A DNA stretch of 64,000 nt from Rhyzopertha dominica (lineage: Eukaryota > Arthropoda > Insecta > Coleoptera > Bostrichidae): assembly GCA_025024175.1 (NCBI GenBank), contig QCXZ01000075.1, positions 3,844,001-3,908,000 on the forward strand, read 5' to 3'. This document shows positions 35,401 to 46,600 of this stretch, in pieces; positions within the stretch are counted from its first letter, which is position 1; the number at the start of each line of letters is the position of its first letter. The translations under genes and the position numbers were made by a program. Below the pieces are notes generated by a model. It saw nothing but the letters and a program-made list of their open reading frames with translations. It was not told the DNA's origin and did not search any database.

Positions 35401-37124
35401 TATTTTTAAATGGACTTTACTGACCTAGATCTAGATGGAATGTAAATATAACGTTCATTTGTTTGACACCTGATATCACCTGATATTGTTTCATCAACAT
35501 TATACGACCTACCATTTGCCTTTTGATTGCAGGTCGCCCTGAAAACTACTTAATGGACATGCCAATCATAGCCAACTACCTCCAATTCACCGAAACCAAT
35601 TGGAAATACAAAACAGAACCCAGCGGGCGATTCTGCATGGGCATGGACAACGGCCAATGCAATTTTCCGCGTGGTAAGGTCATCGGCGGCTCAAGCGTCC
35701 TAAACTACATGATCTACACTCGAGGAAACCGAAGGGACTACGATAACTGGGCCAGAATGGGCAACACCGGGTGGTCCTACAAAGAAGTGATGCCGTACTT
35801 CAAGAAGATCGAAAACTTCTCGATTCCGGAGTTGTTTGATCCGCATTATCACAGTAGAGATGGGTATTTGAATGTAGAGTATGCTCCGTTCCGTACCAAG
35901 ATTGGAGAAGCCATAGTGGATGCGGGTATTCAAAATGGATTGAAGTATGTTGATTATAATGGTGCCGTCCAGACTGGGATCTCGTTTCTGCAAGTTAGTA
36001 TGAAAGATGGCGTTAGGGAGAGCTCCAGCAGGGCGTATTTGCATCCAATTAAGGACAGACCTAATCTTCATGTGAAGAAGTTGTCGATGGTTAAGAAGAT
36101 TTTGATAGATCCGATTACGAAGGCAGCGTACGGAGTTGAATTTGTACGAGGGGGGGTTACAACTAGTATTAGAGCGAGAAAAGAAGTGATCATATCAGCT
36201 GGTGCCATCAATTCCCCACAGCTGCTCATGCTTTCCGGTATTGGCCCTAAAAAGCACCTCCAGCAGCTTGGTATTCCTCTCTTGAAGAACGCAAAGGTTG
36301 GATATAACTTAATGGACCATATCGCTTTGGGAGGGCTTACATTTATAATTGATAAACCATACTCTCTCAGAACTGACAGTATCATCAACACCAAAAACTT
36401 GATAGACTACTTTAGCCATCACAGAGGACCATTATCTATACCGGGGGGCTGCGAGGTTTTGTCGTTCCACGATTTAGAACACCCAAACGATCCTGATGGT
36501 TATCCAGACATGGAACTGCTATTCCAGGGAGGCTCGATTGTATCAGATCCCCTCCTCTACAAAGATTTTGGAATAACTGACTCCTTATTCGATGCAGTAT
36601 ACAAACCTATCAATAACGCCGAGACATTCATGGTATTCCCAATGCTCATGCGACCAAAGAGCAAAGGTCGGATAATGCTCAAAGGCAGCGACTACCGCTC
36701 AAAACCATCCATCTTCCCCAATTATTTCGCCGACTCAAGTGACATGAAAACCATCCTGGGTGGAGTCAAGCTCATTTTAAACATCACGAGTCAACCAGCC
36801 CTGAAGAAGTTGGGGACTAGGCTACACGACATCCCCATTCCTCAATGCAGAGACTTCCCCTTCGCCAGTGACGATTATTTCAATTGCATGGCAAGGCATT
36901 TCACTTTCACCATCTACCACCAGAGTGGTACCTGCAAGATGGGGCCAGCTGGTGACAAAACAGCTGTCGTGGACCCACGATTACGTGTTCACGGAATTAG
37001 GAACTTGAGGGTCATAGATGCTTCTGTTATTCCCGAGATCCCGGCAGCTCACACTAACGCCCCTACGTTTATGATTGCAGAAAAGGGCGCGGATATGATC
37101 AAGGAAGACTGGGGATGGTATTGA
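29494..37124 (+). CDS. GMC oxidoreductase, glucose dehydrogenase (FAD, quinone)-like
   Basis: Two coding exons, 29494-29743 and 35533-37124. The donor is GCAG|GTAGGG, the acceptor TTGATTGCAG|GT, and one Gly codon is split in phase 1. The product is 613 aa, normal for insect glucose dehydrogenases. ATG 29494 was chosen because MTKLFGCLLFFLGLVHLG is a signal peptide, pointing to secretion. FAD-binding VVGAGTA(X)C is at residues ~56-64 (one base, 29680, is undetermined; Gly expected at 63), with the ribose-binding Glu at 82. GMC signature 1 (GKVIGGSSVLNYMIYTRGN) starts at ~131. Signature 2 (SAGAINSPQLLMLSG) is at ~305-319. The catalytic pair is His546 (YHQSGTCKMG) and His590 (AAHTNAPTF). The family oxidises sugars or alcohols and passes electrons from FAD to a quinone or other acceptor. 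In insects members act in cuticle modification, immunity or reproduction. The exact substrate cannot be read from sequence. The intron contains transposons; the coding exons are undamaged. Confidence 0.93.
29875..31855 (-). mobile_element. Mariner-like element with ~400-bp inverted repeats, in the GMC intron
   Basis: Left arm ~29875-30290 and right arm ~31511-31855 are inverted copies. Matching blocks are CAAATGAATTCCAACTCGTT (29950) with AACGAGTTGGAATTCATTTG (31762-31781), and AACGCATTTATTGTTTTAAA (30237) with TTTAAACAATAAATGCGTTT-like sequence (31543-31565). The outer limits are eroded and no target duplication was fixed. A minus-strand transposase remnant lies between the arms. It sits in an intron, antisense to the host gene. 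Confidence 0.75.
30540..31474 (-). pseudogene. Mariner-like transposase remnant in the long-TIR element
   Basis: Minus-strand frames 31474-31262, 31237-31001 and 30905-30636 carry pieces of one transposase. They are an N-terminal HTH piece (SVRRIETETRVSKSSASRVL), then the catalytic segment MWFQQDGVPMHNSQTVQNYL (second Asp), then CCPPRSPDVTPLHVFLWG. The last catalytic Asp (LDF in relatives) is His here. The spacing, 41 residues, is the same as in the DD41D copies, but the sequence is far more diverged. Several frameshifts and stops separate the pieces, so it is long dead. Confidence 0.75.
32240..33080 (-). pseudogene. Ancient mariner-like transposase remnant
   Basis: On the minus strand, WTDESNFAHL (first Asp region, near 32665-32695) is followed by MLFQQDGAPALNSATVIRYL (second Asp, 32465-32525). 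Then comes RRIGTGHINSYKSVHLTPIS (near 32270-32330), a heavily mutated match to the ..GPINWPPRSPDLTPLD.. segment of mariner relatives. Stops and frame changes are frequent. No terminal repeats found. It lies in the GMC intron. Confidence 0.6.
33081..35532 (+). other. Remainder of the GMC intron, nothing recognised
   Basis: AT-rich intronic sequence ending in the acceptor at 35531-35532. No further transposase, repeat or RNA gene was recognised. Confidence 0.45.
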
Positions 37125-37556
37125 GAAGAAGAAGGAAAAGACGTTAAGTGCTGTGATAAAAAGTGATACCCTGAATGAGTGATCGGTCGCAGTGTTTTTT
37201 ATTGTGTCACGATTCTTAGAATAGAGATGTCTGGTAAGTTATTAAGAAACTCCTCCTCATTTATATTTCAAATACTTTTGATATCTTGAAACAGCATTTT
37301 TATATGCTTCATGTGCAATGTTTAATGTATCAACAATATTGCAATATTTTCTCAAAAAACGATAGATACTACTGTTGTAATCAGATCATTAGTAGCAAAA
37401 CTACTCTTTACGTTTAGTTTTCAAAGTTCAATGCGTTGAAAATAACTTACCAGACACAGCAAAACTGTGAACAATACTTGTAATAGCTTACAACAACATT
37501 TTTACAAGAATAGTGGCTAGACTAGTATTTTTAAATCCAGATAGATCTGGATTTTC

Positions 37557-37562
37557 AATAAA
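37557..37562 (+). terminator. Possible polyadenylation signal of the GMC gene
   Basis: AATAAA about 430 bp after the stop codon at 37124. It is the first canonical hexamer seen downstream on the + strand, but no cDNA evidence is available. Confidence 0.4.
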
Positions 37563-40500
37563 TTATAGGTTTACAACCATAACTCCACAATTTTATGCGA
37601 TCGTAACAACTGAATTTATTATTTAAATGTCTAGAAGTTAGGTTTTCTTATTAAATTTGAAACAAACTATCGGTTTTAGTTATTAAACTCTAAATAATCC
37701 TAGCACCAGCAATGATCTGAAGTTAGAAAAAAAAATCGACCCTACTGTAAAGACTTCAAGTAAGCATTTCAAAATGAGAAGTTGCATTATAGGTAAGTAG
37801 AATTTTCCAATATTATCCCCATTACAAAAGTTAGAAGACGTGTTTTTGAGCGCTGTGAGTGAAGTGTTTGTTGTAAATGTTGGGCTAGCTAGCAAGAGAG
37901 CCAAAATGAGTGACACAATATTAGCCTGTATATTGATAAGCAGCTAAGTCTTAGGATAAGTGTATATAACGGGCAATAACAACTTTCATTTAGAATGAAT
38001 ATAGCAGCATCCTAGAAAATTTTGTCTCTTGCATTATTGGGTGGCGAATAGCACACCTTTAACAAGTATAAAGTCAACAAAACGACTCTGCTTCTAGGAA
38101 ACCTTTTTTGAGTAATAGCTTGGACCGAAGATAGCAAGTTGTTTAATGTTCTCAAAACAAACTCTCTTTTTCAATGCAGACGATATAACAAACTTTGGCT
38201 TCCTACCTTTTTACAATTTTGAAGTGCCCTCAGTTCCTCTTCCACATTTAAATTAATTGTTCACAATGTCAAATCACGTCTACGTTCAGTCTAAAAATGT
38301 CAAAATACACAAAACAAAACGAAAACACTAGAATTCACATCTTAATACACGCACCGAGAAGCGAACTAAATTGAGTTAAAAACGTGCAAATCGGCACATT
38401 AACGAAGTCTTTGCAAGTCGTATCCATGGCGACAGAGCAACAAAAAGATCGTTTCCATGACAACGAATCAACAAGTCGTACCGCTTCGATAAAGTATTGA
38501 CCGCGTTAATGGAATAGCTGTACTAGTTCGACGAAGTAGTGGCCACGTTTTGTAATATGTAATTTTAATTTGCGATATCTTCTGTAATAACAGCTTGATT
38601 TGATTGGAAATTTTACAGAATGTAATCAAAACCAAAAACAATTTTAGAAGGTTCTAGGGGGTATCACGGAATAGATATGCAGACTATCGATAAAATAACG
38701 TATAAAATTTACTATACGGATTATTTGAAAAAATTCGAAAAAAACCTTATTATCTAAAAAAAAACAATCAAAATGGGCACAATTAGGAAAATGGATATTT
38801 TACATATTATGCATAAAATAACGCTCAAAAAATTACGTAGAAGAGTAAGCAAGATAATAGTAACTCAGCATCTGTAGATTCAATCACAACTGAAATTATT
38901 CAGAATCTATAGATGATAACTTTTTTGTATATTTTGGAACTGCTAATGTTCAACGCGAGTCCAGTCTGGAGTAGGTAATGCTAAATTTAGCAAAAATTCA
39001 AGATTTTCTACCTACTTAAATGTATTCAGTAATTTTCATACACTCACGTCCACATGAATAAATGTCAATTAATTTAATTTTAAGGTTAGCCACCAGCAAG
39101 CATAACAAATGTTATAAGAAATATATGTGACTATTTCTTAGGAAAAAAAAGATAAAAGGTGCAGATGCTACAAAATTACCTTACTCAATAGTGGCTAAAA
39201 TTATATGCCTGGTAGAAATGAAGTATCAACTCTACAATCCATCAGGGCTCAATTTAATTAACAGAAGCTGGAATTTAAGTAGGCACAGTATCACTACTTT
39301 GGCGAAAGTTTAAAAAAATGGGATCAAACACAAAAAAAATTACCAAGAGATTGTCACCAATAGAAAGTGAATGACGATTTCGTCGTTAGTGAAATGTAGA
39401 TGTTTACTTGCACCAGGGAATGGAATAACGGGTCACAAATATTTCAATTAAAAAGCACCTCCCTGTATAAAAAACTAATTATTTTAAAGCCTGTGGGTTC
39501 CGAATACTTCCTTAGTTTTCGCAAAAAATGATTACCACCCAGACATGGACCACATGGTATCCAAATAGAAGTTCGAAAAACAGCTTATAACAAATCAATT
39601 AGTATTATGGATAAGGCAGCTTATCATTCTCGTCGAGATAATAGAATATCGAAAAGACATAGATAAATTAATTAAGGCGTTTTTTATAAATTGTTTTAAA
39701 AATATTAAATCAATTGAAAATAGTTTTGTAAAGTACATTCCTAGCAATAATTATCAATGTTAGTGACGATTATGCAAGGTTCAGTATCCTGCAAGAAACT
39801 GTTCAACATCTACGACCCAAATACAATTCAATGGAAAGGTCCAATAGAATCCCAGCACTCCCGAAGGTCGTCGAACAAGATGTAAGAGTAAAAAACTACT
39901 ATGACAGCGCGATAGTATTACGTAGAAATCAAGGGGACAATGCAGATCAATCAATTACTCATCATCAATAAAAAAAAACAAACACAGAAACAGCTAAGGA
40001 AAGCATTTACTGATTGGTTGGATTCCCATTTCAATTTTGAGGCTTCCCGTTACATGCACTGGCAACAAGCATGTCACCTCTCCAATCCAGCACAGATAGA
40101 TTGGGCCTGCGGTATACCCGGGATCAAAATTAACGTTACAAAAAGGCGGTACAAAGAATTCCGAAATCAACGCCGCCCGCGATGCATGAATCATTTATAG
40201 AAACCTTGTACATAACAACCAACTTGATGAAGAATAGAACAACTAAGTATATTCGATTTTTTCTAACAATGAAAATCTATCTCTAACTTGGTCCCAGCAC
40301 ACAACACAAATTTTTCACTGCAATTTTCTTTTAAAAGAAGCACAATATTTCAGTTACTGCCCCTTCTACAGTCAATACTTTACTATATGTATTGAACCTA
40401 CGTCATATCTCATTGAACTTCAGACTATAATCCATTTTTTTTCAAGTTGTAAATCATATCTCACTCTTATGGGTTGCAATATTTGATGGGATTTAAATCT

Positions 40501-43140
40501 TTAGAATGTGGTAAAAAATAATTATTAATGCAACGATGACTTCTTAAGGCCCTGACATTAAGAGACATTAATTAATATCGTTTTTTAGAAGCCATTTTTA
40601 AAACACGCTTAAATCCGCAAGATAAGATAACACAAAAACTATTCCTAAACTATTGACTCTAGTTCAAATATGGAGTACAACCCAATAATTTAATAATGAT
40701 TAAATCAGATAATAAGGTTGGAGATTAAAATTCTCATGATTGCACCATCGAAACCTGATCTCAAATTGTGTTGCTTCCATAACCTTGTACGATGTTGAAA
40801 AACCTTGTCTGTGGCACGCAAGTACGAGTATAATGTCAGCAAAAGTCAATAACCGAATCAATCAAGGACGATGCCATATTTTGGGACAATACTTAGAGAT
40901 TTAAATACCTAATTACGTTGTCGGAATCCTGAAGGTTTATTTTTAAATACTGGTAGGTCAAGACTGAAAACTAACCTTTAGTAAATGCGTAGAAATTATT
41001 AATAACATCTGTTAAGTCAACTAATAATAAGAACCTTTAATACGACAAATACTGCCTAGAATTTAAAAAAAAATCTTAAAATACATCACTATTATTGTTA
41101 ATAACAAGCTAGAAAACACTTAATGATATTTCAATTTTAATAAATACTACTAGCAAATATTTTAGATTATTATTATCGTTATTAACATTACACATTGCAC
41201 ATTACTATTTGTTAGCCACAAAATTTGAAGTTTTGCTTCTAATATTATTCAACACAAATGTTTAAAAGAGGAAAGGTACTGGTACTGTGATGGCTTGTTT
41301 TTGTAAATTCTAATTTAGGATAACCGACCACAAGATGACATGAAACATAGTATGAAAAACCGCGATGCTGATTTTTTACATGGGATTTCCTCGTATAATT
41401 CGCGAATGCCGTAAGCAAGATCAGATTTGGGCAACCCCAAGGACGGTAAATACATCCATTAGTCTTCCGCTTGTTCTTTTAGATGTGTCCGGAATAGTAA
41501 ATATTTAACTTATAATGCACAGTTTGTATCTATTTATTTAATTAACACCTGCTAACTACTATCTTAATGATAGTAAGCTATTAGAACCATTCACAACATA
41601 GTGGAAATTCAGAATGGTGTTTACCTATTGATTGCAAAGATGTAACTTGGTAAACATGTTAAAATTCAGCGATGGTTACTGCAACACCTCATATCTAAAA
41701 ATATTGTTATTATTTTAAAAACCCTCAGAAAACTACGACAAACATATTTATTTGTACTTTACGTGACGACAAAACTACAGAGGCAAGAAAACTAATTAAG
41801 TACAACAATAATATACAATTTTGTACCAACCAACGATAGGTTCGGTGTCTTTTTAATAATACCAATTATTGTACAACAATTGATAATGTTTCAAATTAAT
41901 GTTTTATTTAACATTGTCAAATCAGTCAGTTGAAATTACTTTCGACATTTATTAGTAAAAATTTTGTTGGTGGTGCCTCCTTTTAGCAAAAAACTGAAAT
42001 GCTGACAAAGCCACTTATCTGCATTATCTAGATCTACTTTCTAAAGTCACCAGTAAAGACGTTTATTCTGCTGGTAGATAGCGTCGTCGTTTAATTTTCA
42101 CCAACATGTAAAGGTTCAAAACTGTACTCTATGTCATCATGACTGTATAAAATTCAGGATATACCAATAGCAAATATTTACAAGATATTCATTTTTTTAT
42201 TTCATTATCAACGGTTAAATCGTGGCCAAATTATCAAAGGACATGCAACACAATCGGATATCACTGAAGAAATTTTGCAATTAAGAATATCTTGTTTTAT
42301 CGGACAATGCCCCATTTCACATGGTTCACAACATGCTGGACAAAATCGAACAATTTGGTTTTCTAATGCTTATTTTGAAGAGTTAGACATATCGTCCTAT
42401 ACGGATGTCCCAAAGACGTTGAAGGAAAAATATGATACCCTTGAATACGATTCAGAATTTCCCGACGTATTTCGATATGTATGCAAAATTATGTAAATAT
42501 TATACACGTTCTGTTTTTAACAGGTTATACTTCTCATTCAATAATATAGGTTTAATATATCAAATGAATGAATCAGTAAAGTACGTTCTTAACAATGTGT
42601 GATATTCCTCTTTTATAGGTCTACAAAAAAGTCAGAGATAGCATATATCTTCTTTTAAGGGTAGCTTACTATATCCATTCTATGTTCTAAAAAATGGTCA
42701 CTTATAATGCGGTAATTGCATAAAGCTATTTAAAAGGATACAGCATTAATCCTTATCAACTTATATCGATGAAAAACGTTTTCTTGGATAAAAAATTAAT
42801 TTACCAGGATTTTAAAACAGACTAAAAATTATAAAGTAATTTGTCTCGGGTGGCTGTATTTTTAATGTTACGTATACCCGTACGTTTATATTAAATATGA
42901 CGTATTCATGAATACGTCAATCAAAGCTATTACTGACCCATCAGCTGTTCTGTACTTATCGACCGTATCAACGTACGTCGTCGTAGTCTGTAAAACCACC
43001 GTTAGATGACTTATTAGCGATTTTCAAAAAATAATCCCCAAGGTGCGGTGTAAGACGTGTCTACGTCAAAACTTGGGGGAAGCAATAGAGTATAGAAGGT
43101 AGCTATCGATAAGAAAACTAACACAGCAATTCACATCATT
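37563..43140. other. Intergenic region, mostly unrecognised
   Basis: No host gene is evident. It includes the decayed coding stretch at 39600-40200 and a weak + strand match to a DDE motif at 42290-42330 (LSDNAPFHMVHNMLDKIE, between stops), which hints at another old transposase. Elsewhere only chance ORFs. Confidence 0.35.
39600..40200 (+). pseudogene. Decayed coding remnant of unknown identity
   Basis: Three + strand segments have strongly protein-like composition: DKAAYHSRRDNRISKRHR (39609-39662), TIMQGSVSCKKLFNIYDPNT (from ~39767) through PIESQHSRRSSNKM, and the ORF 39940-40200 with FTDWLDSHFNFEASRYMHWQ and IDWACGIPGI. Trp, Cys and His are frequent, unlike chance AT-rich ORFs. Stops and frame changes separate the segments. 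I do not recognise the family. A transposon protein or an old viral insertion are both possible, and neither is shown. Confidence 0.3.
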
Positions 43141-43154
43141 TGCAGTACAATAAA

Positions 43155-43190
<36 letters not shown>
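43155..43190. repeat. (ATT)n microsatellite, about 12 copies
   Basis: Perfect trinucleotide run, 36 bp. Confidence 0.95.
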
Positions 43191-43619
43191 AATCCGCAAG
43201 GGGCTAAAAAATCATTTTATACCTTTTAATCAGTATGAAAAACGTATATTAAAAAACATATTTAAATATTACCCTAATCCCAAACTTCCGTCCGAAGGGA
43301 CTACAATAATTTATTAATTTGAATAATTTGCTCTTAGATTAAACAAATATATACTTAAAAAAAAACAACGAAAAACATTCAGACTACAATTACCTTAAGT
43401 ACCTCCACCAGCAGTCGTTTAAAAATCCATATACCACATACCTGAAACAAAACGACGGCATTAAACATGTTATTAGCAAAAAAGACAGCCAGCCTAAACC
43501 GGCCAAGGTTCGAATGTTATGTTGTTGCTCCCGAAGAATTCCCTTTTCTGGCCGGAGGCCAGACTGCATTCACGATTTTATCGCAAGCGGGTGGTCAAAA
43601 AGAAAACGACCTGTCCAGG

Positions 43620-43627
43620 TATATATA
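43620..43627 (+). promoter_or_regulatory. TATA box of cuticle gene 1
   Basis: TATATATA, 62 bp before the ATG at 43682; transcription would begin near 43650. It supports the short first coding exon. Confidence 0.6.
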
Positions 43628-43681
43628 CAAAACTGGTCGAAAAAATACCACAATCGGCGTTGGTTCTTGAGCGGGTTAAAA

Positions 43682-46600
43682 ATGCAGAAATCGGTAAGTA
43701 TAGCGCATGAAAAGATTTTCTTACTGTTTTTCGTTAAAAAAAGCATGAGGGATGTTTTGGTTATTTTAATTACAATTTCCCTTTTTTTATTTGCTACTTT
43801 CTTAGGTGGTCGGCATTAGCACTAGAAATCTTGCACGATGTTAACTGAAATATTTTTCTTTATCCACAAATTTGTTATGAGAACGTTACTATGGGACTCA
43901 TTTGTGTTGAAGCATGAACCCCATTAGACCACTAGTGGTTAGTTAGTTAAGTTCTTTATTAACATACATTATTTTACACATAAAAGTACTACAATGAGTC
44001 TATATTAAAAAAAAATTTTTTTCTAAACGCAACTACACTGTATGACATCTTAATCTCTTCGGGTAAGTTACTAAACATTCTAATGCCATCAACAAAAAGT
44101 GATTTCTGCTTGACAGATGTTTACACCTAACTATTTCTTAAGTTATATTCAAACAATTGTCCTTTCCTAACTATAAATCCATCTAAGTACGCAGCTGAGC
44201 ACTAACAATTTCTCTATCTAACATTTTACTAATCTTTTTATTTTCACTACAATTTTGTTTATCGTATTTTCAACGTTATAAATAAAGACCCTGTAAAACT
44301 CATCAACATCAATCACAGTATTATTCCACTTGCTCGATAACAATTCTTTTCTAACTTCACCCAACCTGGTGTAATGTTCAATCTTTGTCAAATTTTATTA
44401 AAACAAAAAAATGCGCATTAATAGGTACTTTTTAATCAAATAATGATATGAATTATGATAAATATGGAATATACTTTTTTACAGTTTATAAAATTAATGG
44501 CAGGTGAAGTCTCAATTATGGGTAATGAGATTTAAAATCTAAAATCNTGGTAAAAAAATGCTGAAAGCAGTTGTATCTTATTGTTTCCAAATGAAGTATC
44601 AATGTAACCCTTACATACAACATTCATTAACATTTTGTTATTAATAGCTTTGCTCCAGTATCTGAGTATTCTTGAGCAAGTTGACAATCTTCTTTGGCAT
44701 TGTACTAGGTGTTTTTATACCAGCGAGAAGCTTTACACAATTATAACCTTTGTAACCGACGAAAATCTATTAAACATCCTCTTTATTGATACTCTGGAAT
44801 TCCTTGCCCTGCTTTCCCCTAAGTGTTTTTTCAAAAAAGCAATTATACGATTATGTTTACTAATACCAAAATTTTCCCAATACAAATATGAATCGCTTAT
44901 GAAAATTTTCATACTTAGCTTGTGGCGTGTTTGGCATACGTGAAGATTACAATGTCTAAAGCAGCTCCTTCAGTTTCCAAATCAAGTATTATCACTTATG
45001 CACGATTAGTACCAAAAAAGGTTGACATCTAAAAATTGTTTAAAACAACTTTGGGTGGCTGCCATAAGCCCTTCCAGCCCTTTTATTTTATTATTTTGCC
45101 TTTTTCATACAGTCATTATGAAACGTAAATTGAATTTTTTAATCTCAAATCTGAGGAAACATCGCTTGGATTTTTTAGAGCTTTTTGGATTACGTACATG
45201 TAACTAAAGCTTCCTAAAAGGTTTAAGAAGTAGAGTTGCTTACGAAAGAGTATGTGCCTTGCAAATTTTTAGAGATTCAAACATTGTAACATGCTGCTAA
45301 CATTGAAATGGAACCATAAAATAATTAAGTTGTAAAACGACTGAGGAATATTGCTTAATAATTTAGCAATTTTATATTATGGTCAAGCTAATCAAGAAAT
45401 TTATACCCGCTACAATTTGGAACATTTTATACGTAGGAAATTTTATTAATTTGTTCAGCAAACAACGCATATCAAAAACATCGGAGCAGTAAATAATTTT
45501 CTCTCAAATAATTACAACGAATACCGTCTTCTAGCATCACAATTTACTCTTGTTTTAATACCCTGGTTCCTGTCTCAATACAATTGTATATTCATTTAAT
45601 CAGTATTTTCTCACTTTTATTAAATACAGCATTTCGTTGCAGATAATCGTCTTGGCTTTAGTCCTGCTGGCTGCGCATGCAGCTCCTCCAGTGTTTCCAA
45701 ATCTTCATATACTAAAAACCACACTACCGATCTCTGCCACGACAACTCTAGAACCAGATGAAGATATTCAAGCAATCACCCAGACAAGGACACAAGCTCC
45801 CTTGGATGTGACCGCTGCTAAGAAGTTGTTAAATGAAGCAGAACTTCTCCAAAACAAGAATGCAAAGTGAGTAAAATTCAGCAGGAAGCACAATTTACCA
45901 TAACCATGACCCAGGGTCATTAAATACATTTAGCTCGGATGTAAAGACCAAAATTCTGCATTCGGTGTCTCAGTATGCTTTTTGACGAAGATTACATTTG
46001 TTAAATGATACATTATTATTCAAATCACACATTCCAAAGACAAAATTGCCATTTACACATCAAGATTTGTGAACGAAGCTATTCTTTTAATGTTACGAAG
46101 TTTCTACGACCAATTATTTCTCACCAGCATCAGTAAAGAATCTCATCCATTTTACGTTAACGACGTATCAAACAGAAAGTAAATTTATTCGAGTTTAGAC
46201 ACAATACATTTTTCAGTGACTCGTAAATAAGTCGATAACCTTGAATTTTTATTACTTAATGGGACTTCTTTAATGATTCTATTTTTATACAGACAGGTTG
46301 GGTTGGGCATTCACGTTGAGCCGTAAGAGGTTTCATATTCAACTTGAGGGCCAACAATCTTTATGGCAACTATGAATACCAGCTACAATAGTATTAAAAT
46401 TAATCAATCTATTTTCTGCTTCAGCAATCATAATTTTTTCGAGTGGACAGATACCACGATTTCAGCTTATTTCCATAATCTACGAAAAATATTCAATTGA
46501 AATAAATCATCTGCTCTGGGCAATCTACTCCCATCCTACGACCGGTTTCGCCCTGTTGGGGCTCATCAGAGTTCTTTTGTTTTACACAGTCACATTTCTT

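Noticed and set aside
35700..36394. Two minus-strand ORFs of 108-123 codons opposite the GMC exon
   Set aside because: They overlap a clear, conserved coding exon on the other strand.
43149..43200. ATT run as a CRISPR or structured array
   Set aside because: It is a plain trinucleotide microsatellite.
43514..43819. 101-codon + strand ORF with a hydrophobic tail near cuticle gene 1
   Set aside because: It spans the TATA box and first splice donor of the gene in another frame; chance ORF.
44635..44943. 102-codon hydrophobic + strand ORF in intron 1 of cuticle gene 1
   Set aside because: Low-complexity Leu/Ile/Phe composition typical of AT-rich DNA, and no known domain.
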